From: Takakia lepidozioides
Taxonomy: Eukaryota > Streptophyta > Takakiopsida > Takakiales > Takakiaceae
Reading direction: 5' to 3'
Length of the DNA stretch: 64,000 bases
Assembly: GCA_030704615.1 (NCBI GenBank)
Contig: CM060733.1
Location: 17,360,001-17,424,000, forward strand
Position numbers and translations under genes: made by a program. Below the pieces are notes generated by a model. That model was given only the letters and a program-made list of their open reading frames with translations, was not told the DNA's origin and searched no databases. Shown piece by piece: positions 51,101 through 60,783 of this stretch. How positions within the stretch are numbered: the stretch's first letter is position 1; each line of letters begins with the position of its first letter.

Positions 51101-51933
51101 CCAGAATTAAGGATTATTTGAGCAATGATTGGGCCAGACACTATGATAGGAGACTTTGCGGTAGTACCTTGTAATCTTTTCATCTCCTCTACTAGTGCGT
51201 TGTACATTATGTCCGCCCATTGTACCTCTTGTCCCTTCAGGCCTTTGAGTATTTCCTCTGTGAAGGATCTGCTCAAATATTGTTGGTTCTGTTTCAGGGC
51301 AATCAGAACGTTCAATACCTGGCCTATCTCTTTTAACCCTGGGTACACAGCTTTGGTACAAGCATAACCCTGAGTTTTAAAGAAACTCCCTTCTTGGAAT
51401 AAGTCCCCTATTTGCAGTCTTGCCCTGTGTTCCCCCACATGCACCTGACCTGCTGGCAATCGAAACAATTGCTGGAGGTATAGGGGAGTAATCATTAATT
51501 CAACTCCCTTCACCGTTGTTGTTCCTGTCCTTGGCTCAAAGTTCTGCAAAAATTGTAACATGTACTGTCTATGGTGTAGTGTCCAATCCAGGCTTTGCAA
51601 TCCTTCCAATCTCAGCTCCTCCAGTATCTTTATCGCCTGTGGGGTAGCCATCGTTTGTTTCTGCAGAATTGTGGTGCTCTTCACCCTGATTTCCTCCATT
51701 CCTCTCACTCTCTTCATCTTAGACTCACAGAACTGCTTTGGCTGTAACAACTGCAGGAATGCCTGTAGTGCACAAAGCATAAACGTATGGTTGCCGCAGA
51801 AAGCTATGGGTAATCTCTTGTAAGCCTGCGGGGCTTGCAAGCATTGCTCAAGAGAAAAGCTCTGCTCTGTCGTTTCGTGTCTATGCCACTGCGTAAGTAA
51901 TATTGCGAGCGTATAGTCTGTTAGTTCCTCCAT
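48175..51933 (-). CDS. Long downstream ORF of Ty3 element 3, function unknown
   Basis: From the Met at 51933 (MEELTDYTLAILLTQW) an uninterrupted frame gives 1252 residues. It is continuous with the integrase frame upstream through the repeat tract. The first third is globular (YMLQFLQNFEPRTGTTTVKG, MITPLYLQQLFRLPAGQVHV). The middle has a long stretch of Gln/Glu-rich heptad-like sequence, most likely coiled coil (about 50400-49500). A basic, Pro/Ser-rich end (RPRARTHSPPRNSQRQQ) closes it. No signal peptide or membrane span is evident. An extra ORF between integrase and the 3' LTR is known in Athila- and Tat/Ogre-type elements, where its role is unsettled. I do not recognise the family. The lack of stops over 3.7 kb suggests recent selection or recent insertion. 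Confidence 0.7.
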   Translation of the reverse strand: MEELTDYTLAILLTQWHRHETTEQSFSLEQCLQAPQAYKRLPIAFCGNHTFMLCALQAFLQLLQPKQFCESKMKRVRGMEEIRVKSTTILQKQTMATPQAIKILEELRLEGLQSLDWTLHHRQYMLQFLQNFEPRTGTTTVKGVELMITPLYLQQLFRLPAGQVHVGEHRARLQIGDLFQEGSFFKTQGYACTKAVYPGLKEIGQVLNVLIALKQNQQYLSRSFTEEILKGLKGQEVQWADIMYNALVEEMKRLQGTTAKSPIIVSGPIIAQIILNSGILNAQERKEMGVFEPETTAMEEQGSSHSEGGLAAQPETKRQRRGKTVVADPLASRIPHDNVSQAHGQEGAQQHRQMLLLEAGPSEREEEVTSASQPTQPLERLVTRSQVIHAAQPEIIDLESEGIDIPTTEQIVAEIEKGDLLYEYSGLVKETEIPEVQQLPKGNPEVHIIHTPVSEVPQAEGHDTVTPVIDEVVQEENPVGQWPEWLVRHHTVEDQEEQQQPHHDDPQQAMLMSSIGRTLNLLGTYVKSHVPITQLTALKEELRKEFEARLATECANKVDEEVTLKMKQDLGNTEMALQLAKQQLIEAGLAQDQLHEAHKQQLYQMQVQHESKLQELNALHTELQTVHNRMAIQCATFTTMLDQSTKEINSQAEKCTKAEEENVEQMKLIVDMKNTICRHEDTFKQYRQREADQEKHIVELQQTIVANRNEIAVSNKASKEANNLLAAYAQLVEPQAKRMEALQQQLELYKLREEQTLRGTTSSLVDNSLMQVWLAQGPVEGKSPRKLTQSEMNELRLQVQNIATTTIDNVYSRIAELQEDVDGLQTQVEDLTSNIDQRVYIPQEQLMASYLQARTLAFQSSQEVQEMPMIQEPVPPPPQQVSVPVAEPVVTTTTPQPEVWGNAAFNPPKTPAAREYSRAMLMPFNQIPIMLDLAWKEFSPPQSFAHYYQIMRIWLPVATRTKVLPNNRHIEDHHFAQYWHEAGTMLRELVAFQVVHGLIYTKTKEIASIVMGCGLYYAACFLVRYHIEQQKMQTRFQSYSSGDHWVLPSVPPHMYLYDPKVMMQKDSQIRSWFQAACNHLSTQKFGLDDIFYKGHVAWKYLHAAPVIGTPLIWTDKELSAYTNFAVQRLHQVVKYKLPDMVGQHCMPQMIPQKVRKLKHLRGDEDSDTTVSSQNSFDMGEDYAIQMEEKKQRGSPMPERLPRYQPPEGLTYPGSDQPSPSTRDRPRARTHSPPRNSQRQQGAHSQRFATRKQ

Positions 51934-52860
51934 AGTTTCCAAGTTATAGCATTTATGGCCTGTCCTGTCGAGACGCCCGTTACTCAGAACGACGCCGCCT
52001 CTTGCGCTCAATTTCCCTCCATTTTCTTGATCATTTCTCTGGTTTTCTATTGGCTGTATCCGCTGTGACTGGATTTTAACTTTTATCTTCTTTAGTGGAC
52101 TTTCCCTGTTGGATAGTCCACTAGGATCACACATGCGACATGAATTCGGCTTTTCTGTACTTGCCGTTCGTTCCGTTTCCCTTTTTCCGTATTCATTAAT
52201 GGGCCCGCCTTTCATCCCATTTGACGGCCGTTCTTGTCCTCTTTCTTTTTGACACCTGTCCTTGCACTTCATTCTCTGCTGTGTGTCGCCCCCTGACCTC
52301 CACGTGTCTATTTTTAAAGTAATTTCCGTTTCCTCTTCCGTCATCCATTTTCCTGAAGTTATTATGTGTCCACTTGTCACTGATTCTATGGATGGTGTAA
52401 CTTTAGTAGGCTGTGTTGAGCTGTGACAGGCTGTGTCATACTGTGTTACCCTGTGATAGGCTGTGATGCACTGTGGTAAGCTGTGATAGGCTGTGACACG
52501 CTGTGGTAGGTTGTTATAGGCTGTGTTGCGCCGTGCTGGGCTGTGGTTGGCTGTGTCACGTCGTGACGGGCTGTGGTTGGCTGTGTCACGTCGTGATGGG
52601 CTGTGGTTGGCTGTGTCACGTCGTGATGGGCTGTGGTTGGCTGTGTCACGTCGTGATGGGCTGTGGTTGGCTGTGTCACGTCGTGATGGGCTGTGATAGG
52701 CTGTGTCACGTCGTGATGGGCTGTGATAGGCTGTGTTGCACCTTGGCGGCCTATGATAGGCTGTGTCACGTTTGTTTTGCCCACCCTGGTCGTATATGCT
52801 GGGCCTAGCAACAAGTGTTCCATACTCCGTTCGTAACACTGGTGCAGCCCGTGACTGTTC
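51934..52860 (-). repeat. Tract with 30-bp tandem repeats between integrase and downstream ORF
   Basis: About 52540-52740 contains seven to eight near-identical 30-bp units (GGCTGTGTCACGTCGTGATG plus GGCTGTGGTT). On the minus strand, in the frame that joins integrase and the downstream ORF, each unit encodes RRDTANHSPS. Looser copies extend to about 52400 and 52770. The 3' LTR (47840-48010) has related GGCTGTG repeats. Whether the tract is translated is unclear; the open frame may simply reflect a repeat length divisible by three. Confidence 0.75.
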
Positions 52861-55742
52861 TTGCGGTTCTATATGCAAATCATGCTGCAGGGGTTTGTCA
52901 TGGATACCACTGTAACCCTTCAACTTATTTGCATTGACTCTTCCCAGCATTTCTTTGTTAATGGTTTGTAACATAGCGGTGTTGTTATCATACATCTTTT
53001 GTATGACATAAGGTCCTTTCCACGGTGATTTAAGCTTAGAAGCTTGAATCTTTTCTTTCTTCTGCAACCATAGAACCAAATCCCCCGTCTTAAAAGTCTT
53101 TAACTTGCCTTCATCAAACTGTTCCTTTCGCTTCATCTGAATTCTGGTCATATTATCAGCTGCATCAGCACGTACTTCTTCCACATGGTATAATTCATGT
53201 TTCCTGACCTTGATGGAGTCTTGCAATTCCATTCTTTTTCCCCACTCCGTTCTCATGGTAGGTAACAGGAATTCCACTGGAAGTAAGGCTTCCATACCAT
53301 AAACTAATTGGAATGGTGTATACTTAGTGGTGACTTTATATGAAGTCCTGTATGACCATAAAGCTGTCAGCAGCTTTGTATCCCAATCCGTTCTGTTTGC
53401 ATTGACTATCTTAGCCAAGATAGTACATAGTATTTTGTTGGTAGCCTCTGCCTGCCCATTACCCTGTGGTAATATGTTGTACTCTTTCTATGCACAATCA
53501 TAAACTCTTTAGTCAACAACTCAATGGTCTCATTCATGAAGTGACTTCCTTGATCACTGATAAATTCTAAGGGACAGCCAAATCGTGTAAGTATGTTCTC
53601 GTACAGGAACCTTGCTGTGGACTTGGCTGTGTTGTCCCTCAAAGCTTTAGCTTCCACCCACTTTGTAGTATAATCAGTGGCTGTAATTATGTACCTGTTT
53701 CGTGTATTCTTGGATGGTGGATTAATTGGTCCAACAAAGTCTAGTCCCCATTTCTGAAATGGTTCCGTAGGCATTGTAGGATGCAAGGCCATCCTTCCAG
53801 ATCTCTGCAAAGGTCCTAGCCTCTGACATTCATCACACTTCTGACAATACTCATGTACATCTTTGAACAAAGTAGGCCACCAGTATCCTGCGAGTAGTAT
53901 CTTTCTACTGGTAGTCTCTTCTCCAAAATGACCTCCAGCCACTCCTTTATGAACTTCCTCCAAGACTTTATTTACTTCATGGTGGTACAAGCATCGTTTT
54001 AGTACTCCATCAGGTCCTAACTTATACATTCTGCTTCCTACCATAGTATAAGGTAAAGCTTTGATAGCAATTCTCTTCCTCTGCTCCTTACCATAACTAG
54101 GTGGGCACTGACCATGAGCAAGGTAGTATCTGATTGGCCACTGCCAATCTAACCATTCATCTGCACTTCCTTGCACCTCCATTATAAATAAACTCGCATC
54201 AGGTAACTGATCGTCCACTCCTGTGGCGGCCTCTCCTGTTGTTAGTCGTGACAAATGATCTGCCACAAGATGCAAACGGCCAGGCTTGTAAATAACCTCG
54301 AACTCAAACTCATGCAAGATTATTAACCACCTCGCTATCCTTCCACTTATCAAAGGTTTGTTCACCAGATATATCAGAGCCTGGTGATCCACATAAAACA
54401 TAAACTTTCTTCCCAATAGGTAATGCCTGAATTTCTTGACTGCATAAATCATTGCCAATGCTTCTCTTTCCGTTGTGCTATAGTTCCTCTCAGCACTGTT
54501 CATCAACCGGCTAGCATAGTACACAGGTGAATCTATATTCCCTGTAACATTCTGGGCTAACACCGCACCCAACGCTTCTCCTGATGCATCGCAGTGAACA
54601 TGAAATACTACATGCCAGTGGGGTTAATCAGCACAGGTGTAGTTGTTACTGACAGTGTAAGTTCCTCAAACGCCTGTTGACATTCAGCTGTCCAGGCAAA
54701 CACTGCATCTTTCTTCAGAAGCTTGCTCAATGGTGCTGCTATTTGTGCATACCTTTTGACAAATCTTCTGTAATAACTGGTTTGCCCAAGGAATCTTCGT
54801 AGACTTTTAACATTCACTGGGGTGGAGATGCTTTAATGGACTCTGTCTTCCTGGGATCCACAAGGAGTCCCTTCTTACACACAATGTGTCCCAGAAGCAC
54901 CCCTGAGTTCACACAGAAAGTACACTTCTCTGGATTCAGGCCCAGACCTCTCATCCTGCATCTGGCCAACATAACTCCAATTTATGCAAGTGCTCACTCT
55001 TAGAGCTGTACACACTGAAATCATCCAAGAATACCTGCATGAAATCATCCAGATACTCATGAAAAGATTCACTTATCACTCTCTGAAAGGTCGCTGGTGC
55101 ATTACAAAGTCCAAAGGGCATGACTTTGTATGCATAAGCCCCCCAGTCTGTGATGAAAGCTGTTTTCCCTTGGTCTTCTTCTGCCACTTGCACTTGATTA
55201 TAACCACTGAAGCCATCCATGAATGAGTACATCTCATGGCCTGCCACAGTGTCTAATACTGCTTCTGTGAATGGCAAAGGGAAAGGATCTTTCTTCGTAC
55301 AAGCATTCAGCTTCTTATAGTTCACACATACTCTCAGTTTGCCATTCTTCTTGGGAACTATTACAATGGGTGACAACCAAGTTGTATACTCTATTGGGTA
55401 TATAAACTTAGCCTCAGCTAACTTTTTTATCTCTTCTCCAACCTTCTGTGCGTAGTTGGGATTCATTCTATACCTCGCCTGCTTGATTGGTACTGACCCT
55501 GGTTCCAGTTCAATCTTATGCTGACAGACTTCAGGTGGTATCCCTTTTAGATCCTCATAGCTCCAAGCAAATACATCTCTGTATTTGATGAACAAGCTTT
55601 TAGCTTCTTCGAAGAATTCCGGCTCCAAATCAGCTCCTACTTTCACCATCCTCGGTTCCTCTTTAGTTCCCACATTTACTTCCCTCACCTGCTCATCAGC
55701 TGTGATTGTCCAACCAGTCACCACTTCATCCTGTAAGCTCAC
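52861..55742 (-). pseudogene. Pol of Ty3 element 3: RT, RNase H, integrase
   Basis: RT (55742-54960) has SPIVIVPKKNGKLRVCVNY, YSFMDGFSGYNQVQV, MPFGLCNAPATFQR and the catalytic FLDDFSVYS. A frame change near 54960 and another near 54825 lead to LRRFLGQTSYYRRFV (54817-54608). RNase H and integrase follow from 54572: NYSTTEREALAMIYAVKKF, PGRLHLVADHLSRL, the zinc region GVAGGHFGEE with CQKCDECQ, WGLDFVGPI and FISDQGSHF. A frame change near 53470 separates the catalytic Glu block (QGNGQAEATN) from the preceding part, and the integrase end continues in the frame from 53418 (WSYRTSYKVTTKYTPFQLVY, VLWLQKKEKIQASKLKSPW). Because of these breaks it is inactive as it stands. Confidence 0.88.
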
Positions 55743-55930
55743 AGTGGCTGGTTCTTCTAGGATTTCTATTTCTCCTTCTCTTTCTTCATAGAAATGTGAT
55801 GGGTAAATGCTGGTTTCCTCTTCAGTTGGTGTTGCTCACTACACCACAGCAGATACCTCTCAAACAACTTAGGCTTTCCAGCCGCATCTCCGCAACCTGC
55901 TCCGAGGTTTACTATTTCATGAGCAGAAAC

Positions 55931-56748
55931 CATGAGCCATGAGCCATGAGCCGCATGAGCCGCATGAGCGGTGAGCCGAAGTCTAAGATACGCGGATTTC
56001 ATGAGCGGACTCCTCCAAATTTGGAAATGCGGCAGATTAAACAAGTATTAAAATAATAGTTTTTTATTTGACCTTGCCGTTTTTGGACGTTCCAGATCAT
56101 GTAATGCGGCGAAGATATGTCGTCAGTAACAAGTCCGCTCATGGTTTTATAGATCCGCTCATGGAAATAAGTGACCGTGCAACGGGAAATCCAGTATACC
56201 ACTGCAAAAGGACGTCGCATACTGGCCTGTATAGAGTATTCCGCGGTTTTACATGCCTTAACATTGGAATGAAGCTGACCCTTTTGCCGCGATTGAACCA
56301 ATGGAGTCTGCACCAATACAGTCTGCAGTACTTCACAATTCTGTCTTCTTCGGGTATTCGGCGGGAAAGGTTTGCAACTGAACTGGGAAATAGGGTGCCG
56401 CATTAGGGTTCGCACGTGCGAAATTTCGGAGCGGTTTGGTGTTGGCGAAGGCCGCCTCTGGGGGTACCTACGACGATACTTGGAAATTCGGCGCCGCATT
56501 TCCTTGTCGGAGGTCGAATGAGGAGAGCAAGTTTTCGGAAAGCAGAAAAACATGAACCCTCCAACATACAAAAATACATGCACGTGGAAACAAGTGAACG
56601 ATATAGTAATATCTTAGTTCGATCAAAACAGGTTACTGGTAGGCAAGACATATGTCGGACCTTTGTGTGGCCAGAGTCTGAGGTACTGGCAGCAGTACAG
56701 TTCTACTATCCGATGGGCGTACCATTGTATGTGGACCGCAAGCCAAGC
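55931..56748. repeat. Flank of composite copy 2 with degenerate palindromes
   Basis: No gene seen. It begins with a run of short CATGAGCC / CCGCATGAG repeats (55930-55975). Degenerate members of the copy 2 palindrome family follow, for example around 56023-56033, 56386-56405 and 56482-56502 (GGAAATTCGG, CG, CCGCATTTCC). The arrays therefore lie on both sides of the transposase gene, and this stretch may contain the left end of the element. Confidence 0.55.
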
Positions 56749-59700
56749 TCACTGGTCCCCTGGATCCATATTCAGAAGAGTGTGAACCTCCTGGGGGCTC
56801 AACCCTGGTGCATGTATGAAGTGATGAGTTGTGGAATTACAACGGAGTCTCTTTAGGTACACGTAGTACAAATGCTTGCAAGGGCAGTATGATGCCCCCT
56901 TGTTCGCCATGATCTGGAAGTCGGTGCAATTGCAGGTGGGTAATTCTGAAATGGTGATGGTGTACACCTCATTGCGAACAGCTGAGCCCGCCGTGGCCAT
57001 CTGATACACACGCCCGAATCCTGGTGGGGGCACTTCTGTCGAGCTCTGGATTGTACAGTTCATCCGAAGTGCATTCCCCATCCTTGTCTCGTTCACTTTT
57101 GAGGGAGGTCGCCGCCTCTTCGGTTTCCCCCAACGGTGTGTAGGATGCTTAGAGCTGTCGTGTCCCATTGTTCTTGCTCTCACAGGGGTCGGTGGTGGAG
57201 GCTGTGGAAGCGGAAATGGTTGTCTGGGGACGTCAGTGCGCTGCACCATCCGAAATCCTGCGGCGGTAAGGGCGTCGGCCTCAACCTGACTCAGATCGCA
57301 GCCTGGTTCCACCGGCCACACCGGGGGAGCCTCTGGCATTGTTGTATGCCGTACTTGGGCTTTCCATACACGCAAGTCATAATGTCGTGCCTGCAGAACC
57401 AGAACTGGGTGGTTGTCGCCTCCGCAAACTTTGCATGGACAAATCTTCCTGTAAAAGTAGGAGCAGGGACAGCCCCATCTGGATTCCTCCTTATCATCTC
57501 TAAACAACGTTGCCGTGTATCCACACGAATTGCGGAACACCTTCCTCGAAACGACGGCTTTGTGCGAGCAATTCTCCACTGTGAGGCAGACACAGTCGTC
57601 TCCACAATGGCTTGGCCATACTGCATAACAGCGGGCGGAATGTGGGGCAAGGGAGCGGTGGGAATTTGTTGCACGAAATCCCCGGTTGAAGGCGACGGCG
57701 ATCTGGAATTTCTTGGGCTTCCACTGCTGGAAGACACATTGTGCGGCAACATGACGGGACCTCGAGGTGCTGTCCGAATGTTCCTGTCGGATCTCCAGGA
57801 ATCCTCTTCGCACCCGGGTTCCTCTTCAATCCTCCGCCTGACAGGGCGAGTCCGGACGTCCCCCTCTAGGTGTTCACCTCTGCGGTGCAGAGGCGTCCCT
57901 TTGATCTTCTCTCGCAATGCTGTCGCCCATTTCACTGGATTCTTGGACCTCGAAGCTGTTCGTACCAACAATTCCTCCCTGTCCGGCCCAAAGCCCCATT
58001 GTTTGCCGCTCAGGAACTTGTAGTACGTGGCTTGCTGCATGATTGCTCTGTCGATGTCCTCCGTTGTGGCCGTGACTACGTCCACCAGATGTGCGGCAGA
58101 AGACGCTCGCCAGGAGGAGTGGACCGATTCTGCCATATTCGTGTTCGGCATGTCCGTGTCGGAATCCAAGCACCGCTCCTAGAAGGACACAAACAACGGT
58201 GAGGGACCAATCGAAATGTCCGTAACAGAAAGACAAATGAACGAAAATGACAGCAGCCTACCTCCCGCATGTACTGTCCGAACTGTCGATACCGAAAATG
58301 CCACCACCCCAACCAGCTGTGCAATGCTCCCAGATTGGTTGTCTCCACTGCACCTGACGTGTTCCACCAAGCCTCGATGATAGCAAACTTAACCTCCGCG
58401 TCATCAAATGTGGGTGCATCCTTCCACGCCGTACAAAGGACACGGTGTTCAGCCTGGAATGAGCTAGCAACAAATTTGGTAGTGTAGTGGGATAGACTCT
58501 GCATCCAATGGAATCCACAGGATCTCTCTTTCCCCTCCATTGGAACATTGGGGTCCTCACCGTACACACGCCGCACCGCTGCCCAGTTGGCCTGAGCGTT
58601 GTCTGCCATGAATCCCCTGAAATTGGGCTCTGGCAATCCCGCCCTTGCCATCTGCTGGTTTATGCCCTCCCACAGATGCATCTCGGACTGTGTGTCCTCC
58701 CCTTTCATCTCGCAGATTGCAATCGTCATGAGCCTCTTGGAGTGATAGTCATAAACATGCGCACCCATAGTCACCCACTGATGGTTTGTAATTCGCTTGA
58801 TGTGATCAAACATCACCCAAGCATTCGACAAGTTTCCAGTTGTCATGCGAGTGACCAAGTCGACTCCACTCCCAGGCCCACACGTCGACATTTTGAAAAT
58901 GTAACAACGATCGGATTCGCTGCCTTGCCCTGGAAACCTGCTACCTTGGATGTAGTCATATCCAGTCATTCGTTTCACCTCCAGGATTGAGTACATGTCC
59001 GACCCCCTGCCGAACTCCTGCTTGCAAGATACGATGTGATTCCGCACATTCGGACTACAAACGTGCGAGACGGACTCCAAGAGGTCACGCATCTCGTCTT
59101 CGGTCAAGGGCTCTCGGTCGGAACCATCTTCAGACATGATTTTGCCAAGAGCAATCTTGTGGGCTGCCTTCAGCTGAATCTGCTTTGGTCTGGCTCCGGG
59201 GCTCAATTTCACCTCCTCTTTTATGATGTCGTGTGCTTCCTGCACAGCCTCACGCATGTTGCCTCTCGCCAAGGGGTGGCAGTGGACCCCAACGTGTATG
59301 CAAGCTCTAGTCAAGTCCGGGAGCAAATGGATTACGTAATATTGCTTGGCTCTGCACATGGACATGCACGTCGGTGGTTCTTTGCAATGTGCACACTTGA
59401 AAGAACCCGCAGGAGCTTGGCTGGAGACAATGAATGGATGATGCGTTGTGCCAGTCCAATCCGTCTCGTTTCTCCGCCCTCCTTTGGAGAGAAAGTGGAA
59501 GCAGGTGGGATTGAGGCACCTCAGCTTCCCCGCACAGAGGACATATCGTACACGAACACCATCAGCAATTTTCGTGCTACTGGTCTTCGTCACACACCAG
59601 GGGTGTCCGTCATGCTTTCGATCCATGTCTGTTAACATCCCGGAGGCTTTCTTTGACGAAGAAACAGGTGGAAACTCGAAGATGACATTGCCATCGACTT

Positions 59701-60355
59701 CGGGAGGCAGAAACGTTACCTTTCTGACTGGGAATTTGGCATAGTCGAGAGCAGCCAGCTCGGAGCGAGAACCATCGAGGTGATGTTGTCGTAGGAGCTG
59801 CACAATGGACCGGGTTGGAGTTATGCTCGAGGGCACATGCGTAGCACCTACAGAGACGTCCATGCCGGATTTGAACGACCGTGTGGAGGACATGGGTACC
59901 TCAATGCAATCATCTTCCTCGTCGGAAATGTCGAATACGTCCACACGAGAAGCTATGGAGGGTCTTGACGGTCCAGGTCGGGAATGATTATCGTTGCATA
60001 CCTCTCTGTTGGCAGTGGCCGCCTCTCGGTTTCCGGACTCCTTTGTGGATGGTGTGGGCAGCGACTGATTCGGAAAGGGAATGGGCATTCCCACAGCTCG
60101 GTACAGGATGGTGTCTGACGGGGGAACGTGCCATTCGATTCCGCAACCTCCGTCGTTACCTAGCACGACAATGGTCTCGTCAACCTGTCCAGGAACATCC
60201 TTCCTTTCTTCTTCCAAATAAACTGTGCCCGGTTTGAGCTTGAATTTGGAACAAAGGTAAGTTTCAGTCACTCTGCAAAGTCCTCCCTCGTTTGGGATCC
60301 AGGCTCTCCCAAGTTGCGGAGGACAGCAAACTATAGCGTAGGAATTCGGAGCCAT
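56749..60355 (-). pseudogene. MULE-like transposase with SWIM zinc finger, copy 2 (one frame break)
   Basis: Probable DDE transposase of a Mutator-like superfamily. Exons are 60355-58262 and 58178 to 56749, with an 83-bp GT-AG intron. Residues counted from the Met at 60355: acidic segment about 130-155; KHDGHPWCVTKTS about 250; Cys/His-rich zinc-like region 274-335; YDYIQGSRFPGQGS about 465; VMFDHIKR with the first catalytic Asp 517; FMADNAQANWAAVRRVYG with the second Asp 585; SCGFHWMQSL (C613, H616), the C..H box typical of MULEs; candidate third acid about 661-672. The C-terminal part has PAPTFTGRF and a SWIM finger (CNCTDF to CPCKH, 56934-56870). The only break seen is a frame change near 57370, so it is almost intact. 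Start chosen by comparison with copy 1; an upstream in-frame Met lies at 60466. Confidence 0.82.
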
Positions 60356-60783
60356 CGAACACCGCACGGAGTTGGCAAGTGCGAGGTTCAGTATAGCGAC
60401 AGACCAAGGCTCACAGGCACCATCTAAGTGGATCTGCGGAGTCCATCGACATTGGAAGTCGCACATTGAAGTGGAAAGTATTGTTTCAAGCTACATGCAT
60501 GAAGGTGGGAGGTTTGATTCCATAGCCAGTGAGTATGGACAATGATGGCCGATTCGGCGACGAAATAACATCTCCTGACAGTTTCTCCTGAGGGTGGATC
60601 CAGCAGTATTCTCGGTGCAGACAGGAACGTTCGCACTGACAAGTGCCAGGACTGCTGGTTAAAACGGTCAGACAACCAAGTTGTGCTCATCAAGACTGGC
60701 CGCAATTGTGTTGTTTCGGAACAATGCAACCCATTGAGGTTCCAGATTTCCCGTCACGAGTGATTCTTCGATTGCTGGTGGAC

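Larger units (their letters stand above)
47222..55930 (-). mobile_element. Ty3/gypsy element 3, different lineage, long extra 3' ORF
   Basis: Minus-strand element with RT, RNase H and integrase in Ty3 order, then a tandem-repeat tract, a second long ORF, a purine tract and a 3' LTR. The RT box FLDDFSVYS and the lack of a chromodomain point to the non-chromovirus group (Athila/Tat/Ogre-like). Its 5' LTR, gag and protease are missing; similarity stops at about 55930 in a run of CATGAGCC repeats. Its LTR end abuts the cut LTR of element 2, so it was probably inserted there. Confidence 0.8.
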
